Source: Lysinibacillus fusiformis (GTDB taxonomy: Bacteria; Bacillota; Bacilli; Bacillales_A; Planococcaceae). From it: a stretch of 64,000 bases of DNA. The position numbers and the translations under genes were made by a program. Below are positions 35,368-44,007 of the stretch, in pieces. Numbering within the stretch: position 1 is the stretch's first letter; each line of letters begins with the position of its first letter. The notes beneath the pieces are model-generated. The model had not been told where the DNA came from and searched no databases. It worked only from the letters and a program-made list of their open reading frames with translations. The stretch spans positions 124,001 through 188,000 of the forward strand of contig NZ_PYWL01000005.1 of assembly GCF_003049525.1 (NCBI RefSeq). Direction: 5' to 3'.

Positions 35368-36162
35368 CTATTGTAGCGGAAAATCAGATCCGGCAAGTAT
35401 ATCTTGGCTTGGTATTAATAAAGGAAGCTGGGATGAATGATTCCTCACATACGATCGAACAATTTCATAGCCTATACAATAGCCTATCCACGGTGGAAGC
35501 TCTCCACCATATAAAAATGGTCGATGCTTTTCCAATCCCTGAAGTTGTAGGTTTGGCAAAAACTGAGATCTCCATAGTTTTATAACCTTCTCGAATGTAT
35601 AGTTAGTTAACCATGGTGCTAGCCATTTATCTCCGTAAAGTTCTTTCACTGCACATTCTGCTAACCCCTCTAATATAAGAGAATCCAATAAAGTTGTTTC
35701 AGCTAAAGACTTTTTAAGATAGTGTAAACGGCAAACATGGTTATATTCATGGGCGAGTAATGCTTGAAGCTCCTGTTTTTCTACTTCTCCCACAAATAAA
35801 AAAAGCGAATGAGGATACGCCACACCATTTTTGTTAGTGATATTTTGTTGTCGGGTAATTGGAAATAAATAAATAGGTATAGTTGGACCATCCCACTTCT
35901 GCTGTAAGTACATAAACTCCTGCTCCACACAGCCCCACACATTCCTCTGTTTCAGTCTCTCTAGATGAATCTCTTCCTCTGGTAAAAAAAGACCCTGCTG
36001 CTGTAATTCGAAGTGTATTTCCTCTGTATATCCCTCTTGAAATAGTTTGACCAAACGATCACATAGAATCGAACACTGCAAGCTATATAGCTCACCACTG
36101 CTCTTAGATTTTCTGGCTAATTCATACTCCTCAAGCCATTTATCTGTAGACTCAACTGCCAT
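35368..36162 (-). CDS. DUF2268-type putative zinc metalloprotease
   Basis: The 264-residue protein carries HEYNH (LLAHEYNHVCRLHYL) as zinc-binding HExxH, and a downstream Glu in ILEGLAECAVKELYG as likely third ligand. This matches the DUF2268 predicted Zn-dependent protease family. No signal peptide is present, so it should act in the cytosol. GAGGTGATGAC precedes the ATG. It is probably co-transcribed with the glycosylase; no functional link is known. Confidence 0.85.
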   Translation of the reverse strand: MAVESTDKWLEEYELARKSKSSGELYSLQCSILCDRLVKLFQEGYTEEIHFELQQQGLFLPEEEIHLERLKQRNVWGCVEQEFMYLQQKWDGPTIPIYLFPITRQQNITNKNGVAYPHSLFLFVGEVEKQELQALLAHEYNHVCRLHYLKKSLAETTLLDSLILEGLAECAVKELYGDKWLAPWLTNYTFEKVIKLWRSQFLPNLQLQGLEKHRPFLYGGELPPWIGYCIGYEIVRSYVRNHSSQLPLLIPSQDILAGSDFPLQ

Positions 36163-36267
36163 GTCATCACCTCTTGATAGTATATGTGATGAATAGACAA
36201 TCGGCTAAAGATAAATGCATTAATTAGCATATATTAGCTTGTAATGAAGTAGAAAGGAGGGATATTT

Positions 36268-36519
36268 GTGAATCCAACTGATGCTTACAATATTTGTTGT
36301 AAATATCACGGTAAACGAGTTAGAATTTCGGATACATCTGGTAGAGTACATGTTGGGGAAATCACGAGGGTAGACAGAAGACAGGTATGGATTCTACCTG
36401 ATAGAAGATATGGTGGTTATGGTCTTGGCTTTTGGGGATTTGGTGGAGGCGGATTTGGCGTTGGCATTGCACTAGGAACTGTTCTAGGTATTGCACTTGC
36501 TCCAATTATTTTCTTCTAG
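36268..36519 (+). CDS. Small Gly-rich protein
   Basis: An 83-residue protein with an N-terminal beta-barrel-like half (KYHGKRVRISDTSGRVHVGEI, which resembles an Sm/SH3-type strand pattern). A Gly-Phe-rich hydrophobic tail follows (GFWGFGGGGFGVGIALGTVL) and may insert in a membrane or pack in a coat. Start is GTG (36268-36270) after AAAGGAGGG. Function unknown; such tails occur in spore-associated small proteins. Confidence 0.75.
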   Translation: MNPTDAYNICCKYHGKRVRISDTSGRVHVGEITRVDRRQVWILPDRRYGGYGLGFWGFGGGGFGVGIALGTVLGIALAPIIFF

Positions 36520-36537
36520 ATTATATTGATGTGAAAA

Positions 36538-36576
36538 ACGAGCCATTTCAAACATTGTTGAGATGGCTCATTTTTC
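36538..36576 (+). terminator. Terminator after the Gly-rich gene
   Basis: CGAGCCATTTCAA pairs with TTGAGATGGCTC, followed by ATTTTT. It may also serve the convergent deacetylase. Confidence 0.82.
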
Positions 36577-36577
36577 A

Positions 36578-37315
36578 TTATTGAACTTGCTCTTGCTGCT
36601 GTTTACTTTCAATCAACTCGGATATTGTAACAAATGTGTAGCCCTGCTTTTTTAATGCCGGTATTATCTCCTCTAATGCTTTAATGGTTTGTGTACGGTT
36701 ACCACCACCATCATGAAATAATATGACATCACCAGGTTTTGTGCCCTTCATAACTTTTTGTACAATTTTCTTTACGCCGGGCTCTTTCCAATCTTGAGTA
36801 TCCTGATGCCAAGACCACATCACGACCTTGTAGCCATCCTTAACAGCGGCATTTATCATGGCATCTGTGTAATTTCCACCAACAGGACGGAATAAAACTG
36901 GGGAAAAACCAGTAATACCATAAATCGTGTCATTCGTCTGTCGAAGCTCTTCTTGCAATTTATTGATGGAAACTTTAAACGGATGTGTATACGTATGATT
37001 CGCTAATTCATGCCCTTCTGTATAAGTACGTAAAACAAGCTCTGGATATTTGTCAGCGTTTTTTCCAATAATAAAAAAAGTAGCTTTGGCATCATATTTG
37101 GCTAATAAATCAAGCACCGCCGCTGTGTATTTGGGATGTGGGCCATCATCAAAGGTAAGTGCCACTATTTTATCCTCCGTGTTAATATCCCACACAACTT
37201 TTCCTGTCTCCTCATAATACGGACGTCCTTTATTAGCATGAGCTTTGAACCCTACAAAAAATCCCGAGATGATTAAAACGAAAACCGTTAAAACCCATAC
37301 ATATTTACGTGTCAT
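36578..37315 (-). CDS. Polysaccharide deacetylase (NodB domain)
   Basis: An N-terminal signal anchor (YVWVLTVFVLIISGFFVG) is followed by a NodB domain with motif 1 TFDDGPHPKYT, motif 2 HELANHTYTHP (metal-binding His pair), motif 3 RPVGGNYTD and motif 5 VILFHDGGG. It should remove acetyl groups from peptidoglycan or another wall glycan outside the membrane. The frame opens at 37342, but GGAGGTG is five bases before the ATG at 37313-37315. It is monocistronic. Confidence 0.92.
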   Translation of the reverse strand: MTRKYVWVLTVFVLIISGFFVGFKAHANKGRPYYEETGKVVWDINTEDKIVALTFDDGPHPKYTAAVLDLLAKYDAKATFFIIGKNADKYPELVLRTYTEGHELANHTYTHPFKVSINKLQEELRQTNDTIYGITGFSPVLFRPVGGNYTDAMINAAVKDGYKVVMWSWHQDTQDWKEPGVKKIVQKVMKGTKPGDVILFHDGGGNRTQTIKALEEIIPALKKQGYTFVTISELIESKQQQEQVQ

Positions 37316-37574
37316 AGCATCACCTCCCAAGTCCACATTCACAGAACTCCGTCAACTTACTATTTGCGAATTACTGTGAATTATACTTGTGAGGGACCGT
37401 CTGTTTCCCTGTTTTAATTATTTCAAAAAAATTTATATATTTGAACGAAATGTGAAACATCATTCATATTCCTTTCTTTTCTTCTTTATTCATGTAAAAT
37501 GAAATCATCACTGATATATAACAAATAATTATATCCAATACATGTTATGTAACACAATAAAGGGGATAATATAA

Positions 37575-37697
37575 ATGTGGATAATTACTGTATTTGAAGA
37601 ACACACGTATCGGATGTTTGAATATACTTCTAAAAGTGAAGCAATCATTGCATTAAATAAATGTAAACAAACAGCCCTATTATCTTATACAAATTAA
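37575..37697 (+). CDS. Small ORF, 40 residues
   Basis: ATG at 37575 with AAAGGGG nine bases upstream, stop TAA at 37695-37697, followed at once by a good terminator. The peptide begins MWIITVFEEHTYRMFEY and ends KQTALLSYTN; it is soluble-looking. Signal, length and terminator together suggest a real small protein of unknown function. Confidence 0.6.
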   Translation: MWIITVFEEHTYRMFEYTSKSEAIIALNKCKQTALLSYTN

Positions 37698-37702
37698 ATA
37701 CT

Positions 37703-37741
37703 AAAAGGAATCTATTCGCCAAGAGTAGATTCCTTTTTATT
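37703..37741 (+). terminator. Terminator after the 40-residue ORF
   Basis: AAAAGGAATCTA pairs with TAGATTCCTTTTT around an 11-base loop, followed by T's. Confidence 0.82.
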
Positions 37742-37847
37742 ATTTTGATATTGGACCTTTTTCTTTAGTACCAAGAGTTTTTTATTAGAAATGTCGAACA
37801 CCTTGATAGTTATCGCCATATGTATATAGAGAAAAGGAGTGATTTCA

Positions 37848-38150
37848 ATGGTGACAATTGAACCTATCATGATTAAGGGGCATTTCTTCACTGCAGTAGT
37901 TGTTCAATTACCTAAAACAACACTACTGACCATTTCCAATAATACTGGCTACATTATGTGCGGCGCATTAGATGTAGGTCTTTTAAATAGTCGCTTAGTT
38001 GATCGTAAAATTATTGCTGGTCGGGCAGTTGGTGTGAAAACGATTGATGAGTTATTAACGGCTCCGTTAGAATCTGTAACTTATGAAGCCGAACAACTTG
38101 GCATTACCGAAGGAATGAGTGGCGTCGAGGCACTTTTAAAAATGATTTAA
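37848..38150 (+). CDS. yunC: DUF1805-family protein YunC
   Basis: The 100-residue protein follows B. subtilis YunC: TISNNTGYIMCGALDVGLLN, GRAVGVKTIDELL, and a C-terminal helix GMSGVEALLKM. It is a small alpha/beta protein of unknown biochemical role. A GTG at 37839 also opens the frame but lies in the Shine-Dalgarno; AAAGGAG seven to ten bases before the ATG at 37848 fixes the start. A terminator follows. Confidence 0.87.
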   Translation: MVTIEPIMIKGHFFTAVVVQLPKTTLLTISNNTGYIMCGALDVGLLNSRLVDRKIIAGRAVGVKTIDELLTAPLESVTYEAEQLGITEGMSGVEALLKMI

Positions 38151-38154
38151 TGTA

Positions 38155-38204
38155 TAAAAAAGCGTCAGTTTTAGAACGAATGACTAGACGCTTTTCCTTT
38201 TTTT
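38155..38204 (+). terminator. Terminator after yunC
   Basis: AAAAAGCGTC pairs with GACGCTTTTC around a 20-base loop, followed by a T-rich tract. Confidence 0.7.
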
Positions 38205-38274
38205 GAACCCCTACACTGGTTGAATAAGCAAACTCTCTCTTCCCCATACTGTGGGACAAAGGGAGCGTGTTGTC

Positions 38275-38901
38275 ATGAATAATAATAATAAGCATTTTAA
38301 AATACATGTAACTTTCCTTGCTATTGCTTTAATCGTTTTTATATGGTCTGTTATTAAACCATCCTCCTACTTAGATTGGCTCGCTGAAGTTAGCCCAGGA
38401 ATTGTTGCAATAATTATTGTAGTTTGTATTTATCCTAAATTCCGATTCACAACCATTTCATACTTGATCATTACCCTATTATCAATTCTAACATTTATAG
38501 GTGGGCATTATACGTATTCAGAGGTGCCACTATTTAATTGGATAAAAGAAGAATTTGATTTGCATCGTAATAATTACGATCGCTTTGGTCATTTTTTAAA
38601 AGGATTGCTGACCATTGTTATAAGAGAAATTTTAATTCGAAAAACCCCTCTTACAAAAGGGGCCTGGCTAACAGGTATCTCCATTAGTATTTTGCTTGCG
38701 ATTGCTGCATTTTATGAAATCATTGAATGGTTAAGCACAAGAATCTCGAAGGGCAGTAAAGGGGCCAAAGACTTTTTAGGGATGCAGGGAGATCGTTGGG
38801 ACGCTCAATGGGACATGTCTTTAGCGTTGCTAGGTTCCATTATTACCTTGCTTTTATTGACAAAGCTCCATGATAAATATTTAAAGAGATTAAACAAATA
38901 A
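38275..38901 (+). CDS. DUF2238 integral membrane protein (YjdF-like)
   Basis: The protein has about six membrane helices and the DUF2238 signatures GGHYTYSEVPLFNWI, YDRFGHFLKG and a final helix AQWDMSLALLGSIIT. Function is unknown in the family; the conserved acidic and His residues in membrane helices hint at an enzyme or ion-binding role. The frame opens at GTG 38251, but GGGAG precedes the ATG at 38275. Confidence 0.88.
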   Translation: MNNNNKHFKIHVTFLAIALIVFIWSVIKPSSYLDWLAEVSPGIVAIIIVVCIYPKFRFTTISYLIITLLSILTFIGGHYTYSEVPLFNWIKEEFDLHRNNYDRFGHFLKGLLTIVIREILIRKTPLTKGAWLTGISISILLAIAAFYEIIEWLSTRISKGSKGAKDFLGMQGDRWDAQWDMSLALLGSIITLLLLTKLHDKYLKRLNK

Positions 38902-38954
38902 AACCATTTTTTGCATACTATGATGAATAAAAATCTTATGAAAGGTGGTAGTGT

Positions 38955-39599
38955 ATGTACTATGCTCAGCTCCATCATCAGGCATCCATTCCCCTACGTG
39001 TTATAACTGTAACGGGCAATGGGCAGGTAAAGGCGAAGCCAAGCTCCATGCAACTACAAATAGAAGTTCAAACACAAGGCCAAAATGTACAAGAGCCACA
39101 GCAGAAGAATGCGGTTACTATGAAACAAGTCATTCAATCCATTACAGCCCTTGGAATTCCAAACGAACAAATTCAAACAGCCGCCTATACAATTACCCCA
39201 CTTTATCATTTTGAAGACGGCCAACAAATTTTCACTGGTTATGAAGTAACGAATGCCATTACCGTCAATGTATCAGATTCTGAACGTGTTGGCTTCATCA
39301 TTGATACAGCTGTAGAAAACGGGGCAAATCGTATCAGCAACATTCAATTCAAAGTTGACCATGCAGATGCTTACTATCAGCAAGCATTGAGTTTAGCTCT
39401 GCATAATGCTCAAGCAAAGGCAAAAACCATTGCAGAAACTATGCATTTACCTTTGCAGCTCCTCCCCACTGAAATTGTAGAAGAACAAGTTAATACACCT
39501 ATTCTATATCGCTCAATGGCAGTCTCCTCCGATATGACACCTATAGAACAAGGGCAAATCGACATAAATGCCTCTGTCCGTGTGAACTTTCAATATTGA
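38955..39599 (+). CDS. SIMPL-domain (DUF541) protein
   Basis: The 214-residue protein is a BP26/SIMPL-type protein: ITVTGNGQVKAKPSSMQLQ at the start, GIPNEQIQTAAYTITPLY and the YYQQALSLALHNAQAKAKTIAE helix. Homologues assemble into ring-like outer or periplasmic oligomers in Gram-negatives. This one has no signal peptide, so it may be cytosolic, as in several Bacilli. AAAGGTGG precedes the ATG. Confidence 0.88.
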   Translation: MYYAQLHHQASIPLRVITVTGNGQVKAKPSSMQLQIEVQTQGQNVQEPQQKNAVTMKQVIQSITALGIPNEQIQTAAYTITPLYHFEDGQQIFTGYEVTNAITVNVSDSERVGFIIDTAVENGANRISNIQFKVDHADAYYQQALSLALHNAQAKAKTIAETMHLPLQLLPTEIVEEQVNTPILYRSMAVSSDMTPIEQGQIDINASVRVNFQY

Positions 39600-39609
39600 A
39601 TGATGACTT

Positions 39610-39644
39610 GAGCCTTCAGCGAAACAACAGCGGAAGGCTTTCTT
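39610..39644 (+). terminator. Weak terminator after the SIMPL gene
   Basis: AGCCTTC pairs with GAAGGCT, with additional CG pairs, and is followed by TTTCTT. Confidence 0.6.
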
Positions 39645-39692
39645 ACTGTGAATTCCATACCCGTTCTATTACAACTTATCAATAATAAAAGG

Positions 39693-40616
39693 CTATATTT
39701 CTTCATTTTTTTCTACCCTCTTCATGCCGAAATAATTTGTTCCTATAACACCCATAACGATCATTACTCCCCCGATTAAATGGTACGTCTGGAAGGTTTC
39801 GTGTAAAAATAAAACACCCGCAAATATAGTAATAAGCGTAGCCAAATTACTAAAAACACTCATTTTAGAGGCCTCTAATATAGATAGAGCATAATTTGAT
39901 AAATAAGACGTGCCGAGCGAGGATAACAGGCCTAAATATAAAATGGCGATAATAAAATCAACATGTAGAAATGGCTGAAAAAAATCATGGATAGTGCCCT
40001 TCAACATATGATCTCCAACAGCTATCCCATTAAAAATGACAAATCCACATAATGTCATGACATATGTTAATGTCAGTAAAGAATATTGCTTTGTAAGCCT
40101 TCTTGCAAAGACGTTATAAATAGATGCCGCAATTGCTGAAAGTAAAATAAATCCACTGCCAATAACATTTCCAGAAGTTGCATTTGCCCCGTTCATCATT
40201 AGCATATACATCACACCAAGTACAGAAAAAGAAATGGCAACAAACTGTCCACGAGTTGCTTTTTCCTTTAACAATAAACCTGCTAGTGCTAATGTAAAAA
40301 TAGGAATCGTTGCTTGAATAATTCCCGCCTCTGATGAGGAAATTCTAGCAAGTCCAAGCACTTGAAACGTGAAAAAAGCTATGGGATACAATATGGCTAA
40401 AGGTAAAATTTTTAATAGATCCTGTTTTTTTATTGTTAGCTTATTTTTCGTGAATACTAGTAAAATAACAATGCCGATGAAAGCAACGGTAAAACGATGA
40501 GCTAATGTATCCACAGGGCTCGCCACTGTTAATGTAACTTTCACAAATAGGAATGAAAGCCCAATGATCAATGCATACGAAATCGCTGCTATATAGGCTT
40601 TTCTTTTTTTGGACAT
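39693..40616 (-). CDS. EamA-family (DMT) exporter
   Basis: Ten predicted helices in two EamA repeats (LSFLFVKVTLTVASPVDTLA; LSSLGTSYLSNYALSILEAS) make this a drug/metabolite transporter. It probably exports an amino acid or metabolite. The open frame begins at 40640, but GAAGGAG precedes an ATG at 40614-40616. The MocR regulator diverges from the same intergenic region, and such pairs usually are regulator and target, often concerning amines or amino acids. Confidence 0.9.
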   Translation of the reverse strand: MSKKRKAYIAAISYALIIGLSFLFVKVTLTVASPVDTLAHRFTVAFIGIVILLVFTKNKLTIKKQDLLKILPLAILYPIAFFTFQVLGLARISSSEAGIIQATIPIFTLALAGLLLKEKATRGQFVAISFSVLGVMYMLMMNGANATSGNVIGSGFILLSAIAASIYNVFARRLTKQYSLLTLTYVMTLCGFVIFNGIAVGDHMLKGTIHDFFQPFLHVDFIIAILYLGLLSSLGTSYLSNYALSILEASKMSVFSNLATLITIFAGVLFLHETFQTYHLIGGVMIVMGVIGTNYFGMKRVEKNEEI

Positions 40617-40699
40617 ACGATAATGCTCCTTCTCCATCAATTCCGGCCGGTATGGTTATCGTATAAAAAAGAGCACCATTTGACGATATGAAAAAAACA

Positions 40700-40719
40700 C
40701 ATCTGTACCGATACAGATG
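40700..40719. promoter_or_regulatory. Palindrome, candidate MocR operator
   Basis: CATCTGTACCGATACAGATG is an 8-4-8 perfect inverted repeat, lying 16 bases before the MocR start and between the divergent genes. Autoregulation is the likely use. Confidence 0.6.
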
Positions 40720-40734
40720 CGTTGGAGGTTATAT

Positions 40735-42075
40735 ATGCTTAAATATGAATGGATTTATTCACAGCTTATGACTCAAATACAGGCAGGCACTCTTCCATCA
40801 GGTGCAAAGCTACCTTCAATCCGCCAGTTATCACAGCAATACTCCTGCAGTAAAAGTACTATTTTAACTTCTTTAAAAAAACTTGAGGAGCAGCATCTTA
40901 TCTATGCATTACCGAAAAGCGGTTACTATGTTGTTGACCATCAAGTACCCTTTCAGCCACAGGTTCAAGACCATATAGATTTCGCTACCTCCTCACCTAG
41001 CTGGCATGCTTTCCCGTACCAAGATTTTCAACATTGCATCAACAAGGCAATCGATACATACCAAGCAGACCTATTTAGATACGGGACACCGAAAGGCTTA
41101 CCATCTCTCATAATAGAAGCCAAAAAATTATTAACTAATTATCAAGTGTTCACAAAAGAGGAAAATATATTTATCACCTCTGGTGTCCAACAATCTCTGT
41201 CTTTGCTAAGTATTATGCCATTCCCAAATGGTCGCTCAACCATTTTAGTAGAGCAGCCTAGTTATCATTTGTATATGGATTATTTGAAAACCTATGGAAA
41301 TCCCGCTATCGGCATTAAAAGAACAACAGATGGTATTGATTTAGATGAATTAGAGCGCATTTTTTGTCATCACGACATTAAGTTTTTTTACACGATGCCT
41401 CGCTTGCACAATCCTCTAGGGACTTCATATAGCAAGCAGGAAAAAGATAGGATCCGTAAACTTGCCTATCAATATCAAGTATACATTGTTGAAGATGATT
41501 ATTTAGCGGATTTCGAGCAAAATTCGAAAATAGATCCCATTGTTACAGATGATACACAGCAGTATGTCATCTATTTAAAAAGTTTTTCTAAAATCATGTT
41601 TCCTGGTTTACGTATTGGGCTAGCCGTTTTACCAGACAACTTCATCCAGACATTTCAGCAATATAAAAATACCACTGATATTGATAGCTCGATGATTTCC
41701 CAGGCAGCTTTAGAACTATACCTAAAAAGTGGCATGTTTGAACGTTATCAAAAGAAGGTCAGCGAGTCTTATGCCATACGAGCTAACATACTTCAACAAT
41801 CGGTAACAACCCATTTGGCAAAGTATAAGGCTTCTAAGGAAATCTGTATGCATAGCCACATTATTTTACCAAGACAGGTTAATACCGATAAACTGATCCA
41901 GCATTTGAAACAGAGCCATATACTTTTAGATTCGATTAACCGCAATTATTTAGAGGAATTTTATCATGAACGAATATTGAAATTAAATGTATCCAATGTG
42001 GAAGAGTCGAAAATTGATATGGGTATAAAGGAAATTTCCTTATCTCTTAACGATCCTAACAATTACTTTTATTAA
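40735..42075 (+). CDS. MocR/GntR-type regulator with aminotransferase domain
   Basis: Residues 1-70 are a GntR winged helix (GTLPSGAKLPSIRQLSQQYSCS). Residues 90-440 are a class I aminotransferase fold with the PLP lysine in LKSFSKIMFPGLRIG. MocR proteins use PLP as a sensor cofactor rather than for catalysis. The frame opens at 40717, but GGAGG is six bases before the ATG at 40735. The target is presumably the divergent DMT exporter. Confidence 0.92.
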   Translation: MLKYEWIYSQLMTQIQAGTLPSGAKLPSIRQLSQQYSCSKSTILTSLKKLEEQHLIYALPKSGYYVVDHQVPFQPQVQDHIDFATSSPSWHAFPYQDFQHCINKAIDTYQADLFRYGTPKGLPSLIIEAKKLLTNYQVFTKEENIFITSGVQQSLSLLSIMPFPNGRSTILVEQPSYHLYMDYLKTYGNPAIGIKRTTDGIDLDELERIFCHHDIKFFYTMPRLHNPLGTSYSKQEKDRIRKLAYQYQVYIVEDDYLADFEQNSKIDPIVTDDTQQYVIYLKSFSKIMFPGLRIGLAVLPDNFIQTFQQYKNTTDIDSSMISQAALELYLKSGMFERYQKKVSESYAIRANILQQSVTTHLAKYKASKEICMHSHIILPRQVNTDKLIQHLKQSHILLDSINRNYLEEFYHERILKLNVSNVEESKIDMGIKEISLSLNDPNNYFY

Positions 42076-42146
42076 AAGTCATTCATGAAACCTTCTTGTT
42101 CTTCATATATTTAGACATCATAAATTGGTTCAATAAGGAGGATTCC

Positions 42147-42389
42147 ATGCACTCTGAGAAATTGCGACTAAGGAAAATTCAGCGTCTTGCATATGAAATT
42201 ATGGATGAGATGCACAAAGAAAAAGACCGCACGGAAATGCATAAATTAATCCCGATCATTGATAACTTGTCGCGGGCAATTGGAGATTTAACAGATTCGG
42301 TGGGTAAGTACTCATTGGATTATGTAGAGGAAAAAGTAAAAACTGCACATGAACTTTTATTTAATAAAGAAAAGGTCGATGCTTATTAA
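42147..42389 (+). CDS. Small helical hypothetical protein
   Basis: An 80-residue helical protein (KIQRLAYEIMDEMHKEKDRT, KVKTAHELLFNKEK) with no cysteine and no membrane segment. An upstream in-frame codon exists at 42096, but AAGGAGG lies just before the ATG at 42147. No family is recognised. A strong terminator follows. Confidence 0.7.
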   Translation: MHSEKLRLRKIQRLAYEIMDEMHKEKDRTEMHKLIPIIDNLSRAIGDLTDSVGKYSLDYVEEKVKTAHELLFNKEKVDAY

Positions 42390-42400
42390 TAAAGACAGGG

Positions 42401-42437
42401 AAAAAGGGTAACCATATAAGTGGCTACCCCTTTTTTT
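42401..42437 (+). terminator. Shared terminator of convergent genes
   Basis: AAAAAGGGTAACCA pairs with TGGCTACCCCTTTTT, with T tracts on both strands. Confidence 0.85.
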
Positions 42438-42439
42438 CA

Positions 42440-42598
42440 TTAATGCGTTTCAGGTTCGAATGTTTTACAGTCAGTTTCCTCACTGTTGGAAGCATGTTGT
42501 CCCTTCTGGCTGACAACATAAATTTTTTCTGCTGTGCATTTGTTTCCAGAATCCCAAAATGTGCAGTTATTGACTTCACATAGAATTTCTTGTGCCAT
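42440..42598 (-). CDS. DUF1540-type cysteine-rich small protein
   Basis: A 52-residue protein with four cysteines in the DUF1540 spacing (CEVNNCTFWDSGNKCTAEKI, then TDCKTFEP), which probably bind a metal. The ATG at 42596-42598 follows GAGGAGGTG, so the much longer open frame upstream (to 42715) is not used. Such proteins are common in spore formers, and their role is unknown. Confidence 0.82.
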   Translation of the reverse strand: MAQEILCEVNNCTFWDSGNKCTAEKIYVVSQKGQHASNSEETDCKTFEPETH

Positions 42599-42729
42599 CG
42601 TTTCACACCTCCTCTTTGTTAGCTTTAACAAATTAGAGGTAAACAATACGTTAGTAAGTAAAGTCAGCCCTCGGTTCACACATGAGTGCCGCGTATCCTC
42701 TATACTCCATGCCAAATTACTATATTTGA

Positions 42730-43989
42730 CTAATCCGTTACTTTTGTTGGCGTTGCTTCCTGTACAATTATCAGACCGTCATATGCATCTGCAGGTGTCA
42801 TTTTAATGGTATAAAGCATTTTTGTAAGCTTATACCAAGGACGAAAATCATCGCCTATATTGCCCATTCTTTGCTCCTTTGTAAGGATATTTGATAGCTC
42901 TTCTGATTGACTAGCATTTTCAAAATCCACATAAAAGATGTTGTCATGGATATCACTAAAAGCATCCACTAGAGCGTTATGATGTTCTATCGTATACTCC
43001 TTACGTTCACCAGACCCATTCGGTGCTTGGAATGTATTTGTCACAAAATCCGTGCCAATGGCAAAGTATTGATCTTTATAGTGCTCATTTAAATATTGTC
43101 CCATCGACTTATAACCTGCCATTGTAGCAGACGTTTTATCTATATGGCCATTATGACCAGACATCAATACTTTATCATGGCCCTTCGTCGCTTCGAGATC
43201 AACAATCCATTGTAAATTTTTAGCTAAGTATTCATCACGTAAATTCATGTAATTACCATCGTTTAAAAACAATTGCGTACGTTGCTTTAAAATTTGTGCA
43301 TATTGCGCCGCAAAAGAGAAGGCATCCTTTGATGACTTTTTCTCATAGGCTTCCTTGTTTGATTGTAAATCTTTGATGATGGCATCGATTGTTTTATCAA
43401 GCTCTACTAACTGGCTATTCGATAAATCTCTCATTGTTTTGTTGGACACATGTTCTAGCTGAGCCGTATACTGCTTAGCCGTTTCTGCATCGACATCCGC
43501 ATAATAATCAAGTAAGCCCTTTTTGCTATCATCATATCGTTGCATATCATTACCATAAAAATAAATTTTATCTTCCTCCTTGGCTGTTAAGTTATAGTCA
43601 TGCATCCATTGGACAAAGTCCACCATTTGTTCAGTTTGATAAATGCCGTAATCCAGTGCTTTAATAGCATCTTGCGCCGTGCCAACACTATTGACAATAA
43701 ATTGATTTATTTGTTGGGCTCCTCCAAAATCCCCCTCTAAAACAAAGACTCGAACATTTTCATTCTTCATCATTGCTTCAAATAGATCCTTTTTTAAGGC
43801 TTGGAATTCCACATTTCCGTGTGTTGCCTCTCCAAATCCAATAATTTTTACATCATCAGGTATAGTAATATCTTTTATTTCACTACTATATTGTGAGATA
43901 TCTTTGACAGCCGCCCCCTGTCCACAGCCAGCTAAAACTGCTAGTAGTATACATGTAGTTAATATTCTCAAACTTCGTTTCATTTTCAT
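42730..43989 (-). CDS. Erythromycin-esterase-like lipoprotein
   Basis: A lipobox (VLAGCGQG) follows a 20-residue signal peptide. The remainder is the Ere/succinoglycan-biosynthesis family: IGFGEATHGNVEFQALK near the active site, LSGHNGH-type segment MSGHNGHIDK, and a C-terminal GLIIVQEATPT. The family includes macrolide esterases and uncharacterised hydrolases; activity on macrolides is not assured. It is 18 bases after the ABC permease genes and is probably the last gene of that operon. A second homologue is at 61.8 kb. Confidence 0.87.
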   Translation of the reverse strand: MKMKRSLRILTTCILLAVLAGCGQGAAVKDISQYSSEIKDITIPDDVKIIGFGEATHGNVEFQALKKDLFEAMMKNENVRVFVLEGDFGGAQQINQFIVNSVGTAQDAIKALDYGIYQTEQMVDFVQWMHDYNLTAKEEDKIYFYGNDMQRYDDSKKGLLDYYADVDAETAKQYTAQLEHVSNKTMRDLSNSQLVELDKTIDAIIKDLQSNKEAYEKKSSKDAFSFAAQYAQILKQRTQLFLNDGNYMNLRDEYLAKNLQWIVDLEATKGHDKVLMSGHNGHIDKTSATMAGYKSMGQYLNEHYKDQYFAIGTDFVTNTFQAPNGSGERKEYTIEHHNALVDAFSDIHDNIFYVDFENASQSEELSNILTKEQRMGNIGDDFRPWYKLTKMLYTIKMTPADAYDGLIIVQEATPTKVTD

Positions 43990-44007
43990 GTCAATTCTCC
44001 CTTAAGG

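Noticed and set aside
42440..42715. 91-residue version of the DUF1540 protein
   Set aside because: AGGAGGTG stands just before the internal ATG at 42598, and the family starts there; the upstream codons are leader.
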